DNA from: an uncultured Sulfolobales archaeon | GTDB lineage: Archaea > Thermoproteota > Thermoprotei_A > Sulfolobales > NBVN01 | Assembly: GCA_938073905.1 (NCBI GenBank) | Contig: CALJEN010000010.1 | Span: forward strand, 1 to 64,000 | Direction: 5' to 3' | DNA: 64,000 nt | Part shown: piece after piece, positions 1 through 7,430 of the stretch | How positions within the stretch are numbered: the first letter of the stretch is position 1 | Layout of the letters: each line of letters opens with the position of its first letter | Made by a program: the position numbers and the translations under genes | Notes under the pieces: model-generated | Told to the model about the DNA's origin: nothing | What the model saw: the letters and a program-made list of their open reading frames with translations, nothing else | The model's database searches: none

Positions 1-152
1 GAGACCAGCGCGTCGGCGTCCCTCACCTTGCTCAGGAGGACTTCGTAGGGAGGGTGCTCGTACCTGTCCCAGACCTCGACCTCGTAGAACTGAGAGATCC
101 TCTCGATCACGTCGTCGAAGAGCTCCCTGGTTATGAAGACCCTGGGCCTCAT
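1..152 (-). CDS. D-isomer-specific 2-hydroxyacid dehydrogenase, N-terminal fragment
   Basis: Only the first 50 codons lie in the window; the gene runs off the left edge. The start is the ATG complementary to 150-152. The peptide begins MRPRVFITRELFDD and continues with a beta-alpha-beta pattern ending in RDADALVS, which is typical of the N-terminal substrate domain of glyoxylate or hydroxypyruvate reductases. Such enzymes reduce 2-keto acids with NAD(P)H in the cytoplasm. The cofactor-binding and catalytic parts are outside the window, so the exact substrate cannot be named. It is divergent from the aminotransferase that starts at 240. Confidence 0.7.
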   Translation of the reverse strand, partial: MRPRVFITRELFDDVIERISQFYEVEVWDRYEHPPYEVLLSKVRDADALV

Positions 153-215
153 GGGACCTCATAAGCTACTCTAAGCTCCGCAAATAAACTCGATCTCGGC
201 TTCCTCGCAGTTCAT

Positions 216-225
216 AATTTAAAAA
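216..225 (+). promoter_or_regulatory. TATA box of the aminotransferase gene
   Basis: An AT-only run (AATTTAAAAA) sits in GC-rich sequence just before the aminotransferase start. The usual 25-27 base spacing puts transcription start close to 242-247, so the mRNA would have little or no leader. Because of this the GTG at 252 is also a possible start codon. Confidence 0.55.
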
Positions 226-239
226 CCGCGGACTACTAT

Positions 240-1463
240 GTGGTGCAAACAGTGAGGGCCCCGACCCTCAACATGAAGCCCATAATAGCCGAGCTCCTGG
301 GCGAGGTGGCGTTCGTCTACATAGCTAAGGCCCGGGAGCTCGAGAGAGCGGGCCACAGGGTTATAAGCTTCGGGGTCGGCCAGCCGGACATCCCGACCTT
401 CCAGCACATAATCGATGAGGCCAAGAGGGCGCTCGACTCCAAGTTCACGGGCTACACGGAGACTCCGGGGATCAGGGACCTCAGGGAGGCTATCGTCGAG
501 TACCTAAACGGGAGGTACGGGTCCGACGTTAAGCCCTCCGAAGTGATAGTGACGCCGGGCGCCAAGGGCTCCATATTCCTCGCGCTGGCGGCGTACCTCG
601 AACCCGGTGACGAGGTGATAGTCCCGGAGCCCTCGTACCCGGCATACCCCGAGGTCGCCAGGTTCCTCGGAGCCAGACCGGTCTTCGTCCCCCTCAAGTG
701 GCTGGGGCCCGCCGGAGGCTTCGCCCTGGACGTCGAGGCGATCGAGGCAGCGATAACCCCCAGAACCAAGGTGATCGCGATCAACAACCCGCATAACCCC
801 ACGGGAGCGCTCTTCACGCCGACTCAGGTCGAGAGGATATACGAGATAGCTAGGGAGCACAACCTGATGCTTCTGGTGGACGAGATATACGACAACTTCG
901 TCTACGACAACCAGCCCTTCAGGTCTTTCCTGAGCTTCGGTGACTGGAGAGACCGCGTGCTCTACATCAACGGCTTCTCCAAGACGTTCTCGATGACTGG
1001 GTGGAGGCTCGGCTACCTGGTGGTCAGGGAGGAGGTGGCGACAAAGCTCACCAGGCTGGCGGTCAACATCTGGTCTTGCACGGTGTCCTTCGCTCAGAGA
1101 GCGGCCATAGCGGCGCTGAGGGGACCGTGGGAGCCGGTTAAGGAGATGATCAGGCTCTTCCAGCACCGCAGGGACGTGATAGCCAGGAAGCTGAACGAGG
1201 TGAAGGGCTTCGAGGCCTGGCCCAGCACGGGCGCGTTCTACATCTTCCCGAGGGTCAGGAGGGTGCTCGATGCGACGGGGCTCACCGTCGAGGAGTTCGT
1301 CGAGAGACTGCTCGCGACGAAGCACGTGGTCACGCTGCCGGGTACCGCGTTCCCGGACAAGGCCGGCAGGGACTTTATAAGGCTCAGCTTCGCGGTCGAC
1401 GTCAAGCTCATCGAGGAGGGCGTCGAGAAGATCAAGGAGTTCGTAGAGTCCATAGCTCCCTAG
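240..1463 (+). CDS. PLP-dependent aminotransferase, class I/II (aspartate aminotransferase-like)
   Basis: A 407-residue fold-type I aminotransferase of normal family length. It transfers an amino group between an amino acid and a 2-oxoacid using pyridoxal phosphate. Visible motifs are the substrate-side GVGQPD near residue 45, NNPHNPTGA near 182-190 (cofactor-contacting Asn), the Asp of LLVDEIYD at 214 that binds the pyridine nitrogen, the Schiff-base lysine K248 in GFSKTFSMTGWRLGY, and a C-terminal FIRLSFA whose Arg would bind the substrate carboxylate. The start is GTG at 240, with GTG at 252 as alternative. Substrate preference (Asp, aromatic or branched) cannot be decided from sequence alone. 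Confidence 0.9.
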   Translation: MVQTVRAPTLNMKPIIAELLGEVAFVYIAKARELERAGHRVISFGVGQPDIPTFQHIIDEAKRALDSKFTGYTETPGIRDLREAIVEYLNGRYGSDVKPSEVIVTPGAKGSIFLALAAYLEPGDEVIVPEPSYPAYPEVARFLGARPVFVPLKWLGPAGGFALDVEAIEAAITPRTKVIAINNPHNPTGALFTPTQVERIYEIAREHNLMLLVDEIYDNFVYDNQPFRSFLSFGDWRDRVLYINGFSKTFSMTGWRLGYLVVREEVATKLTRLAVNIWSCTVSFAQRAAIAALRGPWEPVKEMIRLFQHRRDVIARKLNEVKGFEAWPSTGAFYIFPRVRRVLDATGLTVEEFVERLLATKHVVTLPGTAFPDKAGRDFIRLSFAVDVKLIEEGVEKIKEFVESIAP

Positions 1464-1543
1464 GCACTTTTTACGCTCCAGATCCCACTTCTTTTCGGCG
1501 GGCCGCGAGTCGATGATGAGGAAGAGCCGGAGCGAGGTACCCC

Positions 1544-2482
1544 GTGAGCGTGTTATCCTTGTCTGAGAGCCCTCCGCGGCACTGCGAAGACTCCGCGTAC
1601 CCCCTAGCGGTCGAGGGAGACATAATTAGGCACGTGGACGGGAGCATCTGGGTCGTGAAGGGCTGCGTGCACCCCCCGGGAGCCCTCGTCGCAGTGCCCA
1701 GAGTGGTGGGCGGTGCGAAGCTCAAGAGGCTCTCCGAGGCTATGGAGGTCGTCAGGAGGTACTACCTCCACTACGTGAGGAGCGTCCCGGAGATAGGCAG
1801 GGAAGTCCCCGCCGTCCCGCTGAAGGATGTCCTAGTGGTGCTCAGGTGGCTCCGCGAGGGGCGGAGGCCCGGGGAAGAGCTCCTGAGGGAGCTGCTCAAA
1901 GCCCTCGAGGACCTCGGGCTGGAGTGCGGGATCGCCGGGTCCCACCTGGGAGGCTACAGCGACGCCGGTTCCGACGTGGACGTCCACTGCCTCGACTCCC
2001 CGGATGCCTACGAGAGGATCTCCTCGCTCTACTCCTCCGGGCTGCTCGGGCACCTGGAGCCCGGGGAGGCCCTCCTCGAGGTGGCCGGAGTCTCGGAGTC
2101 CCTGGATCCGAGGAGACATGCGGAGCTCATCGCGAGGAGAGTCCTCCAGGGCAAGTACAGAGGGAGGAGGGTGACCTTCAGGGTGGTGAACTGCGAGAGG
2201 GCGCGCGAGGTCATAGGCCCCTACGTAGACGCGAGGAGTGCGGAGATGGTTGTCAGGATAGCCGAGAGCGACTACAGGACTCCCGCGATCATGAGGGCGG
2301 ACGTGGTCAGATCGTCGGTCTCCGTCGGCCAGAGCTTATACCTGTTCACTCACAGACTGAGGTTCGCTGAGCTGCCGGTCGGAACGCTCCTACAGATCAG
2401 GGGGACCGTCCTGACGAGAGCCTGCGGCGTCTCCGTGCTCAACCTCGAGGAATCCGAGGTGCTCTGGAGCCTATTTTCTTAA
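1544..2482 (+). CDS. Predicted archaeal nucleotidyltransferase
   Basis: This 312-residue protein has one clear signature near residues 132-148: a glycine-serine followed by SDAGSDVDV. That matches the GS...D-x-D metal site of the nucleotidyltransferase (polymerase beta-like) fold. It therefore probably transfers a nucleotide to an unknown acceptor; I recall archaeal proteins of this type annotated only as predicted nucleotidyltransferases. The C-terminal 90 residues (SVGQSLYLFTHRLRF) may be a separate ligand-binding part. The GTG start at 1544 is preceded by GAGGT. An AT-rich element at about 1465-1475 could be its promoter, leaving a leader of some 45 bases. Confidence 0.6.
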   Translation: MSVLSLSESPPRHCEDSAYPLAVEGDIIRHVDGSIWVVKGCVHPPGALVAVPRVVGGAKLKRLSEAMEVVRRYYLHYVRSVPEIGREVPAVPLKDVLVVLRWLREGRRPGEELLRELLKALEDLGLECGIAGSHLGGYSDAGSDVDVHCLDSPDAYERISSLYSSGLLGHLEPGEALLEVAGVSESLDPRRHAELIARRVLQGKYRGRRVTFRVVNCERAREVIGPYVDARSAEMVVRIAESDYRTPAIMRADVVRSSVSVGQSLYLFTHRLRFAELPVGTLLQIRGTVLTRACGVSVLNLEESEVLWSLFS

Positions 2483-2544
2483 GTTCCAAACCCTTATAGG
2501 TACTCTGGCGACCGGACATGGAGGTCGCGGTCGAGAGGCCCGAG

Positions 2545-2790
2545 CTTATAAACCCTTCAGTCGACCCCCGATCGCCACCCCCGTCCTAGGGATCGACTGA
2601 AGACCGCGTGGGAGCGCTCTCTGTGGGCCGGCTCCCTGGTGCATGTCCCCCTAGGAGGGATCGCGTAGCCTGCTCCTTAGCAGAGGAGGCTGACACATGC
2701 GTCGAGCAGGCGTCTCTGAGCATCTCTCCCGGGAAAGCCGGGAGAACCCAGGAAGCTGGGGCTCGTCCTGAGACCGCAGGCGGGCTAGAC
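2545..2790 (+). ncRNA. Candidate structured non-coding RNA with its own TATA box
   Basis: The interval lies between two convergent genes, yet contains a good TATA box (CTTATAAAC, 2545-2553) pointing right with no protein gene to drive. Transcription would start near 2575. A perfect 10-bp inverted repeat (2555-2564 with 2593-2602) straddles that point. Further on there are two adjacent hairpins: 2726-2744, a 7-bp stem with a GAAAG loop, and 2747-2760, a 5-bp stem with a GAAG loop. I could not match the region to SRP RNA, RNase P RNA, 5S rRNA or a C/D sRNA. A translated frame across it shows no family similarity I recognise. Confidence 0.35.
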
Positions 2791-2796
2791 CTAGCC

Positions 2797-4254
2797 TTAG
2801 GCCAGGAACCACCGGCGGAACTTCTCAATGTGGTACTCGAAGTACCCCACTCTCTTCAGCCATCTGCCGTAGTCTACGAGGGCCTTGATCACCCTGGCGG
2901 CCCTCTCGGGGGATACGTACATTGGTATACCCATGGACTCCGCCTCCTTGGCGTAGACCGCGGTGTACGACCCGCCGGTAGCGACCCCGACTATGGGGAT
3001 CACGCGGCCCGTCTCCCTGAACACCCTCCTGACCCTCTCCACGAACTTCCCGTTGAGCTCCGGGGTTATGCCGGGGACCATATAGTAGGGCAGCCACATC
3101 ACGGCGTCGGCCTCGCCGCTCGAGAGTATTATCTCTATCGCCTCGACCAGGTGCTCGTCGACCGCGGAGCCCGTCACGTCAACGGGATTGTAGGGGGACG
3201 CGAACGGGAGCAGGACCCTCCTCAGCTTCTCGACCGTGCTGTCGGAGAGCCTCGGGACTCTCAGCCCCAGGTCCGAGAGGGCGTCCGCCGCCATAACGCC
3301 TGAGCCCCCGCCGACCGTCAGGACTACGACTCTGTCTCCCGCTGCCGGGGGCTGGAGGGCCAGCCCCGCAGCCAGGTCGAACAGGTCCTCCATGCTGAAG
3401 GCCCTGACCGCTCCGGCCTGCCTGAACACGGCGTCGTACACCGCGTCGGAGCCCGCTAGAGACCCCGTGTGCGAGGAGGCCGCCCTGGCTCCGGCCTCAG
3501 TTCTTCCGGACTTGAGCACGACTACCGGCTTATGCTTGGCGACCTCTCTGAGGACTCTGAAGAACTCCGCCCCCCTCTCTACGCCCTCTACGTAGAGAGT
3601 TATCACCCGCGTGTCCTCGTCGTCCTTGAGGTAGAGGAGGACGTCGACCTCGTCTACGTCGGCCTTGTTGCCGTAGCTAACGAACTTGCTTATCCCTATC
3701 CCCTTCATAGCCGCCCAGTCCAGCACTGCGGAGCCGAAGGCGCCGGACTGGGACGCGAACGCTATGAAGCCGTGCTGGGGGTAGCCCTGCCTCTCCCTCG
3801 AGAGGAAGAGCGTGTTCATGCCGGTCTTCGGCACGTAGACGCCGACGCAGTTGGGACCCACGAGCCTCATTCCGTACTTCCTGACCGCTTCGACTAGCCT
3901 CCTCTCCCTCTCGGCCCCCTCCTCACCCACCTCCTTGAACCCTCCGGAGATCACTATCAAGCCCTTGGCACCCTTCCTGCCGGCCTCCTCGGCTACCGCG
4001 GGAACTCTCTCGGCCGGCACGACCACCACGACCACGTCGACCTCCCCCGGGACGTCGAGCAGGCTCGGGTAGCACGGCACTCCGAGTATCTCCTCGGCCT
4101 CGGGGTTCACGGCGTAGAGGGTTCCCCGGAAGGACTCCTTCAGGTTTCTGAGGAGCTCGTAGCCTACCTTGCCCGGCCTCCTCGAAGCCCCGACCACCGC
4201 CACCGCTCTCGGGGAGAAGAAGTAGTCTATCCGGCCTCGCAATGTCGTCCCCAC
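2797..4254 (-). CDS. Acyl-CoA synthetase (ADP-forming), alpha subunit
   Basis: A 485-residue protein with the domain order of the alpha subunit of ADP-forming acetyl-CoA synthetase: an N-terminal CoA-binding Rossmann part (AVVGASRRPGKVGYE), then two succinyl-CoA-ligase-like parts. The catalytic phospho-histidine is in SSHTGSLAGSDAVYD near residue 260, and GPNCVGVY is the conserved CoA ligase motif. The enzyme converts acyl-CoA, ADP and phosphate to acid, CoA and ATP, conserving energy in peptide or sugar fermentation. No beta subunit (ATP-grasp) is present in the window, so it must be elsewhere. The start is GTG at 4254, with a TATA-like TTTTTAGAT upstream. Confidence 0.88.
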   Translation of the reverse strand: MGTTLRGRIDYFFSPRAVAVVGASRRPGKVGYELLRNLKESFRGTLYAVNPEAEEILGVPCYPSLLDVPGEVDVVVVVVPAERVPAVAEEAGRKGAKGLIVISGGFKEVGEEGAERERRLVEAVRKYGMRLVGPNCVGVYVPKTGMNTLFLSRERQGYPQHGFIAFASQSGAFGSAVLDWAAMKGIGISKFVSYGNKADVDEVDVLLYLKDDEDTRVITLYVEGVERGAEFFRVLREVAKHKPVVVLKSGRTEAGARAASSHTGSLAGSDAVYDAVFRQAGAVRAFSMEDLFDLAAGLALQPPAAGDRVVVLTVGGGSGVMAADALSDLGLRVPRLSDSTVEKLRRVLLPFASPYNPVDVTGSAVDEHLVEAIEIILSSGEADAVMWLPYYMVPGITPELNGKFVERVRRVFRETGRVIPIVGVATGGSYTAVYAKEAESMGIPMYVSPERAARVIKALVDYGRWLKRVGYFEYHIEKFRRWFLA

Positions 4255-4308
4255 ACCGTGAAGAGCTAAATCTAAAAAGCTTTGTGTCCTCCTGTCCCGG
4301 GGCGCCGG

Positions 4309-4360
4309 GTGCTCGCGAGCTCCCGAAGAGGCCCCAGCCGCGAGCTCCCCCCGAGCACCG
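4309..4360. repeat. Inverted repeat enclosing a direct repeat
   Basis: Eight-base arms GGTGCTCG (4309-4316) and CGAGCACC (4353-4360) form a perfect stem. Inside, the ten bases GCGAGCTCCC occur twice (4316-4325 and 4341-4350). The element lies between the acyl-CoA synthetase start and the folE stop. It could be a folded 3' end of the folE transcript or a small structured RNA; no function can be assigned. Confidence 0.35.
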
Positions 4361-4403
4361 CTGACCAGCGGACCCTCGGACTCCTAGAAGCCACCGGTGA
4401 GCG

Positions 4404-5045
4404 CTAGAAACCCTCGAGCCTGGGCACCGGCAGCTTGCTGGAGCTTATCACTTGGAGGGCCAGGTTCGTCAGCTCCCTCTGCTCCCTGAAGACCCCCCTG
4501 AGGGCCACGGTCGTCATGGTCATGGCCTCCCTCACCCCCCTTATCAGAGCGCACGTGTGCAGCATCTCCTGGACCACCGCGAGCCCCCTGGGTTTCAGCA
4601 CATCGTCTAGGAAGTCCGCCACCTGTTCGGTCAGCCTCTCCTGGATCTGGAGCCTGCTCGAGAGGACGTTGACCGCCCTAGCGAACTTGCTGAAGCCCAG
4701 GACTCTGCCCGACGGGACGTAGACCACGTGGGTGTAGCCGAAGAAGGGGAGGAGGTGGTGCTCGCACATCGACCTGGTCGGTATGTTCGTCACCGCGATC
4801 AGACCCTCGCGGCTCTCGTACTCCTCCACCTCGAAGGTCTTCACGTACGAGAGGGGGTCGACGAAGTAGCCGACGGCCAGCTCCTCGACCCACATGCGGG
4901 AGACCCTGCTCGGGGTCTCCCTGAGCCCCTCCCTCTGCGGGTCCTCCCCCAGCGCTCTAAGAAGCCTCTCGACCAGGTCCCTTATGGCCTCCTCTCTCGA
5001 CCGGACGTCCTCCTGGACGCTACGTCCCTGTGCATACCCTCTCAT
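4404..5045 (-). CDS. folE: GTP cyclohydrolase I (type IA, FolE family)
   Basis: A 213-residue FolE homologue that would convert GTP to dihydroneopterin triphosphate, the first step to pterins. Zinc ligands are visible as C94 and H97 in MCEHHLLPF and C165 in HTCALIRG; LQIQERLTEQ is the conserved inter-subunit motif. Length agrees with bacterial and eukaryotic FolE cores. Many archaea use the unrelated-looking type IB enzyme (MptA) instead, so the type IA form is worth noting. The ATG at 5045 lies 26 bases inside the end of the cysteine desulfurase gene, so the two are probably translated from one mRNA. Confidence 0.93.
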   Translation of the reverse strand: MRGYAQGRSVQEDVRSREEAIRDLVERLLRALGEDPQREGLRETPSRVSRMWVEELAVGYFVDPLSYVKTFEVEEYESREGLIAVTNIPTRSMCEHHLLPFFGYTHVVYVPSGRVLGFSKFARAVNVLSSRLQIQERLTEQVADFLDDVLKPRGLAVVQEMLHTCALIRGVREAMTMTTVALRGVFREQRELTNLALQVISSSKLPVPRLEGF

Positions 5046-6312
5046 CTACCTCTCCGGTCTGGAGCTTGTCCTTCAGGGAAATTATAGTCCTGAGGCTCGC
5101 CACGAGCTCGTCCACCTCCTCCTTGACGTTGTAGACGTAGTAGCTCGCTCTGACCGAGCCCTCGACCCCCAGCCTGTAGTGGAGCGGGTGGGCGCAGTGC
5201 TTCCCGGTTCTGACGGCTATCCCGAACATGTCCAGGGCCATCCCGACCGCGTGGTGGCTCAGGCCCCTGACGTTGAACGCTACGACCCCGCCCCTGACCT
5301 CGGGGTCCTTGGGGCCGTAGACCTCGACCTCGTCGCCGAGCTCCTCGTTGAACCTCTTGAAGGTGTACCTGACCAGCTCCCTCTCGTGGTCCCTGACGGC
5401 GTCCATGCCCAGCCTCGTGAGGTACTCCACGGCGGCCCTCAGTCCGACGGCGCCGCCGACGTTCGGAGTCCCGGCCTCGAACCTCCACGGGAGGTCGTGC
5501 CAGACCACGCTCTCCAGAGTCACGTCCTTGATCGTGTCTCCGCCGGACTTGAAGGGCTCCAGCTCCTCGAGTATCTCCCTCCTGCCCCACAGGACGCCTA
5601 TGCCCATGGGGCCGAGCATCTTGTGCCCGCTGAAGCCGAGGAAGTCCACCCCCAGGTCCCTGACGTCCGTCGGCACGTGGGGCACGTACTGGGCACCGTC
5701 GGCCACGACTATGGCTCCGTACTCGTGGGCCAGCCTGGCCACCCTCTTCACGACGTCCGCGGTTATGGTCCCGAGGACGTTGCTCATCAGCGTGACCGCG
5801 ACGACCCTCGTCCTCCTGTTCACCACTTTCTCGAACTCCTCGTACAGAAGCTCACCGCTGTCGGTCACGTCGACGTGGACGACCTTCGCGCCCCTCAGCC
5901 TGGCCAGCCTCCTCCAGGGGAGCATGTTGGAGTGGTGCTCCATCACCGTGGTGACTATCTCGTCACCGGGGTTGACGTTCACCATGCCCCACGTGAATGC
6001 CACTAGGTTCAGTGCCTCGGTCACGTTGTAGGTGAAGACCACCTCGTCCCAGCTCCTCGCGTTGATGAACTTCGCTACGTGCTCGTGGGCCTCCTCGTAC
6101 ATCTGGCTGGCCTCCTGGGAGAGGGTGTGGAGACCCCTGTGGACGTTCGCGTTGTGCCAGAGGTAGTACTTGGCTATGGCCGCTACGACCTGCCTCGGCT
6201 TCTGCGTCGTCGCCGCGTTGTCTAGGTATACCAGCCTCCTGCCTCTGATAGTCCTGTTCAGTATCGGAAAGTCCTTCCTGACCTCGTACGGGTCAAACAC
6301 CCTCCCTGGCAC
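5020..6312 (-). CDS. sufS: Cysteine desulfurase (SufS-type aminotransferase class V)
   Basis: A 430-residue PLP enzyme that releases sulfur from cysteine for Fe-S clusters, thiolated tRNA or other cofactors. The N-terminal FPILN and LVYLDNAATTQKP, the PLP lysine K231 in FSGHKMLGP, and the catalytic cysteine C373 in RTGKHCAHPL identify the SufS/CsdA group. HHSNMLPW contains the His that stacks on PLP. The last 40 residues are an extra acidic/basic tail. It overlaps folE downstream and the thioredoxin-like gene upstream (20 bases), which suggests a three-gene operon. No scaffold gene such as sufBC is in the window. Confidence 0.92.
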   Translation of the reverse strand: MPGRVFDPYEVRKDFPILNRTIRGRRLVYLDNAATTQKPRQVVAAIAKYYLWHNANVHRGLHTLSQEASQMYEEAHEHVAKFINARSWDEVVFTYNVTEALNLVAFTWGMVNVNPGDEIVTTVMEHHSNMLPWRRLARLRGAKVVHVDVTDSGELLYEEFEKVVNRRTRVVAVTLMSNVLGTITADVVKRVARLAHEYGAIVVADGAQYVPHVPTDVRDLGVDFLGFSGHKMLGPMGIGVLWGRREILEELEPFKSGGDTIKDVTLESVVWHDLPWRFEAGTPNVGGAVGLRAAVEYLTRLGMDAVRDHERELVRYTFKRFNEELGDEVEVYGPKDPEVRGGVVAFNVRGLSHHAVGMALDMFGIAVRTGKHCAHPLHYRLGVEGSVRASYYVYNVKEEVDELVASLRTIISLKDKLQTGEVDERVCTGT

Positions 6313-6907
6313 CCTTCAAGATCTGCTTAAGGAGCTTAATAACGTCCGGCTCCTCCTGTATGGGCTTGGTGACCTTCATGCCCTTCTCGTAGGCCTCGGC
6401 CCTCGACCTGAACTCCCCCACGACCTTCTCCAGCTCGTCGGTCTTCAGGTAGCCGTCGTACACCTCCCTGTAGACCTCCTTCCCGTTTTTGACGTAGAGA
6501 AGCACCGTGGTCGGCGACGCGTGGACAGCGTAGTAGGTGAACGTGTTGCTGGCGGTCGCGGACTTGCACTCCCTGGCGAACCACTCGCAGAGCGCTATGA
6601 CGAAGTAGTGGTCTGGGAGCCTGCCCGAGTTCTGCCTCACGTAGGGGAACCAGTGGAGGTCGTACTTCCTGCACGCCGGACAGCGCGCGTTGTCGAAGTA
6701 TATGACGTAGTAGCCGTCGGCCTTGGGGGCGAAGATCTCTCCGGACTTCGTAGAGAACAAGACCCAGACGTCCCTCTCCCTGTCGTAGATGTAGAGTCCG
6801 TGGGGGCAGCCCGGTCCGACCTCCTTGTAGTCGGAGAGGAGCTCCGGGGTGCCCCACATCTTCTCAATGACGCTCGCTATGCTCTTCTGCTCCTCCACCG
6901 TCGCCAC
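6293..6907 (-). CDS. Thioredoxin-fold protein with a CPAC motif
   Basis: This 204-residue soluble protein has CPACRKYDLHW at about residue 76 after a short beta strand (YYVIYFDNA). That is the layout of a thioredoxin active site, and ASPTTVLLYVKNG near residue 130 matches the cis-proline strand of that fold. There is no signal peptide, so it acts in the cytoplasm. It is first in the chain with sufS and folE, which suggests a redox or sulfur-handling role; this is inference. The GTG start at 6907 is leaderless: a TATA element (6932-6939) lies 28 bases upstream. Confidence 0.65.
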   Translation of the reverse strand: MATVEEQKSIASVIEKMWGTPELLSDYKEVGPGCPHGLYIYDRERDVWVLFSTKSGEIFAPKADGYYVIYFDNARCPACRKYDLHWFPYVRQNSGRLPDHYFVIALCEWFARECKSATASNTFTYYAVHASPTTVLLYVKNGKEVYREVYDGYLKTDELEKVVGEFRSRAEAYEKGMKVTKPIQEEPDVIKLLKQILKGAREGV

Positions 6908-6931
6908 CGGACTACCGGGTAGAGCCGGAGA

Positions 6932-6939
6932 GTTTTATC
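6932..6939 (-). promoter_or_regulatory. TATA box of the thioredoxin-like/sufS/folE chain
   Basis: On the minus strand the sequence reads AGATAAAACT. Its centre is 28 bases from the GTG at 6907, as expected for a leaderless archaeal mRNA. It would transcribe all three overlapping genes. Confidence 0.5.
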
Positions 6940-6989
6940 TGCGCTCCACCGCAGAGCTTATTAAGAACATCGTCAAGGAGTCTCGCGGA

Positions 6990-7066
6990 GCCGCCGTAGC
7001 TCAGCCCGGTAGAGCGCCGGCCTCGTAAGCCGGGGGCCGCGGGTTCGAATCCCGCCGGCGGCTCCA
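6990..7066 (+). tRNA. tRNA-Thr (anticodon CGT), CCA encoded
   Basis: A full cloverleaf without intron. Acceptor strands GCCGCCG (6990-6996) and CGGCGGC (7056-7062) pair perfectly; the discriminator is T and CCA follows at 7064-7066. The anticodon stem is CCGGC/GCCGG with loop CTCGTAA, giving anticodon CGT that reads ACG (Thr). The T arm is GCGGG-TTCGAAT-CCCGC. Confidence 0.95.
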
Positions 7067-7325
7067 GTCTTCACAAGCATTCGAACCTCTCGGTCTCCGC
7101 CGGAGCGGAGACCCCGCTGGCGTTGAACGGATACCCGCGTACTACCTCACGCGCAAGAGGATGAGAACGTAATCGCAGCCACGGTCGCGCCGACGCGATC
7201 TCGCAGGACTTAGGGGAGCCGAGCTCTCAGCTCTATTCGCCCTTTCCGATGCCTTCGGCGGAGTGCCTGGTGCTCAAGGGAGCACCCGCTTCCGGTAAGC
7301 TCTTCCCGGTCTCTCGGTCGCCAGT

Positions 7326-7415
7326 GTGGGAGTCGCGCTGGCGGTGGAGAAGGCCGGCGTCAGGCTGAAGGAGGACAGCTCTGAGAACTCGAGTGAAACA
7401 CCAGAGGGGCCGTAA
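7326..7415 (+). pseudogene. Possible 3' remnant of a lost gene in a 360-base gap
   Basis: The gap 7067-7430 has no convincing gene or promoter. Its only coding-like piece is a 29-codon frame from GTG 7326 to TAA 7415, reading MGVALAVEKAGVRLKEDS and on. Its codons (AGG for Arg, GAG, AAG) look native. The in-frame sequence upstream is closed by a stop 27 bases before that GTG. It may be the tail of a decayed gene. A GC-rich hairpin lies at about 7266-7290 (GGTGCTC paired with GAGCACC). Function unknown. Confidence 0.2.
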
Positions 7416-7430
7416 GCTCCATCACGCGTC

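Noticed and set aside
504-1325. Open frame antisense to the aminotransferase.
   Set aside because: Arg/Leu/Pro-rich antisense product with no domain; the plus-strand gene is certain.
1513-1565. ATGATGA followed 41 bases later by CTGA, as in a C/D sRNA.
   Set aside because: D' and C' boxes are not convincing, flanks do not pair, and it is the leader and first codons of the 1544 gene.
2545-2790. Possible SRP RNA, RNase P RNA or 5S rRNA.
   Set aside because: Diagnostic motifs (SRP helix 8 internal loops, RNase P conserved regions, 5S loop sequences) are absent; only a short GAACCC-GGAAGCT likeness to 5S was seen.
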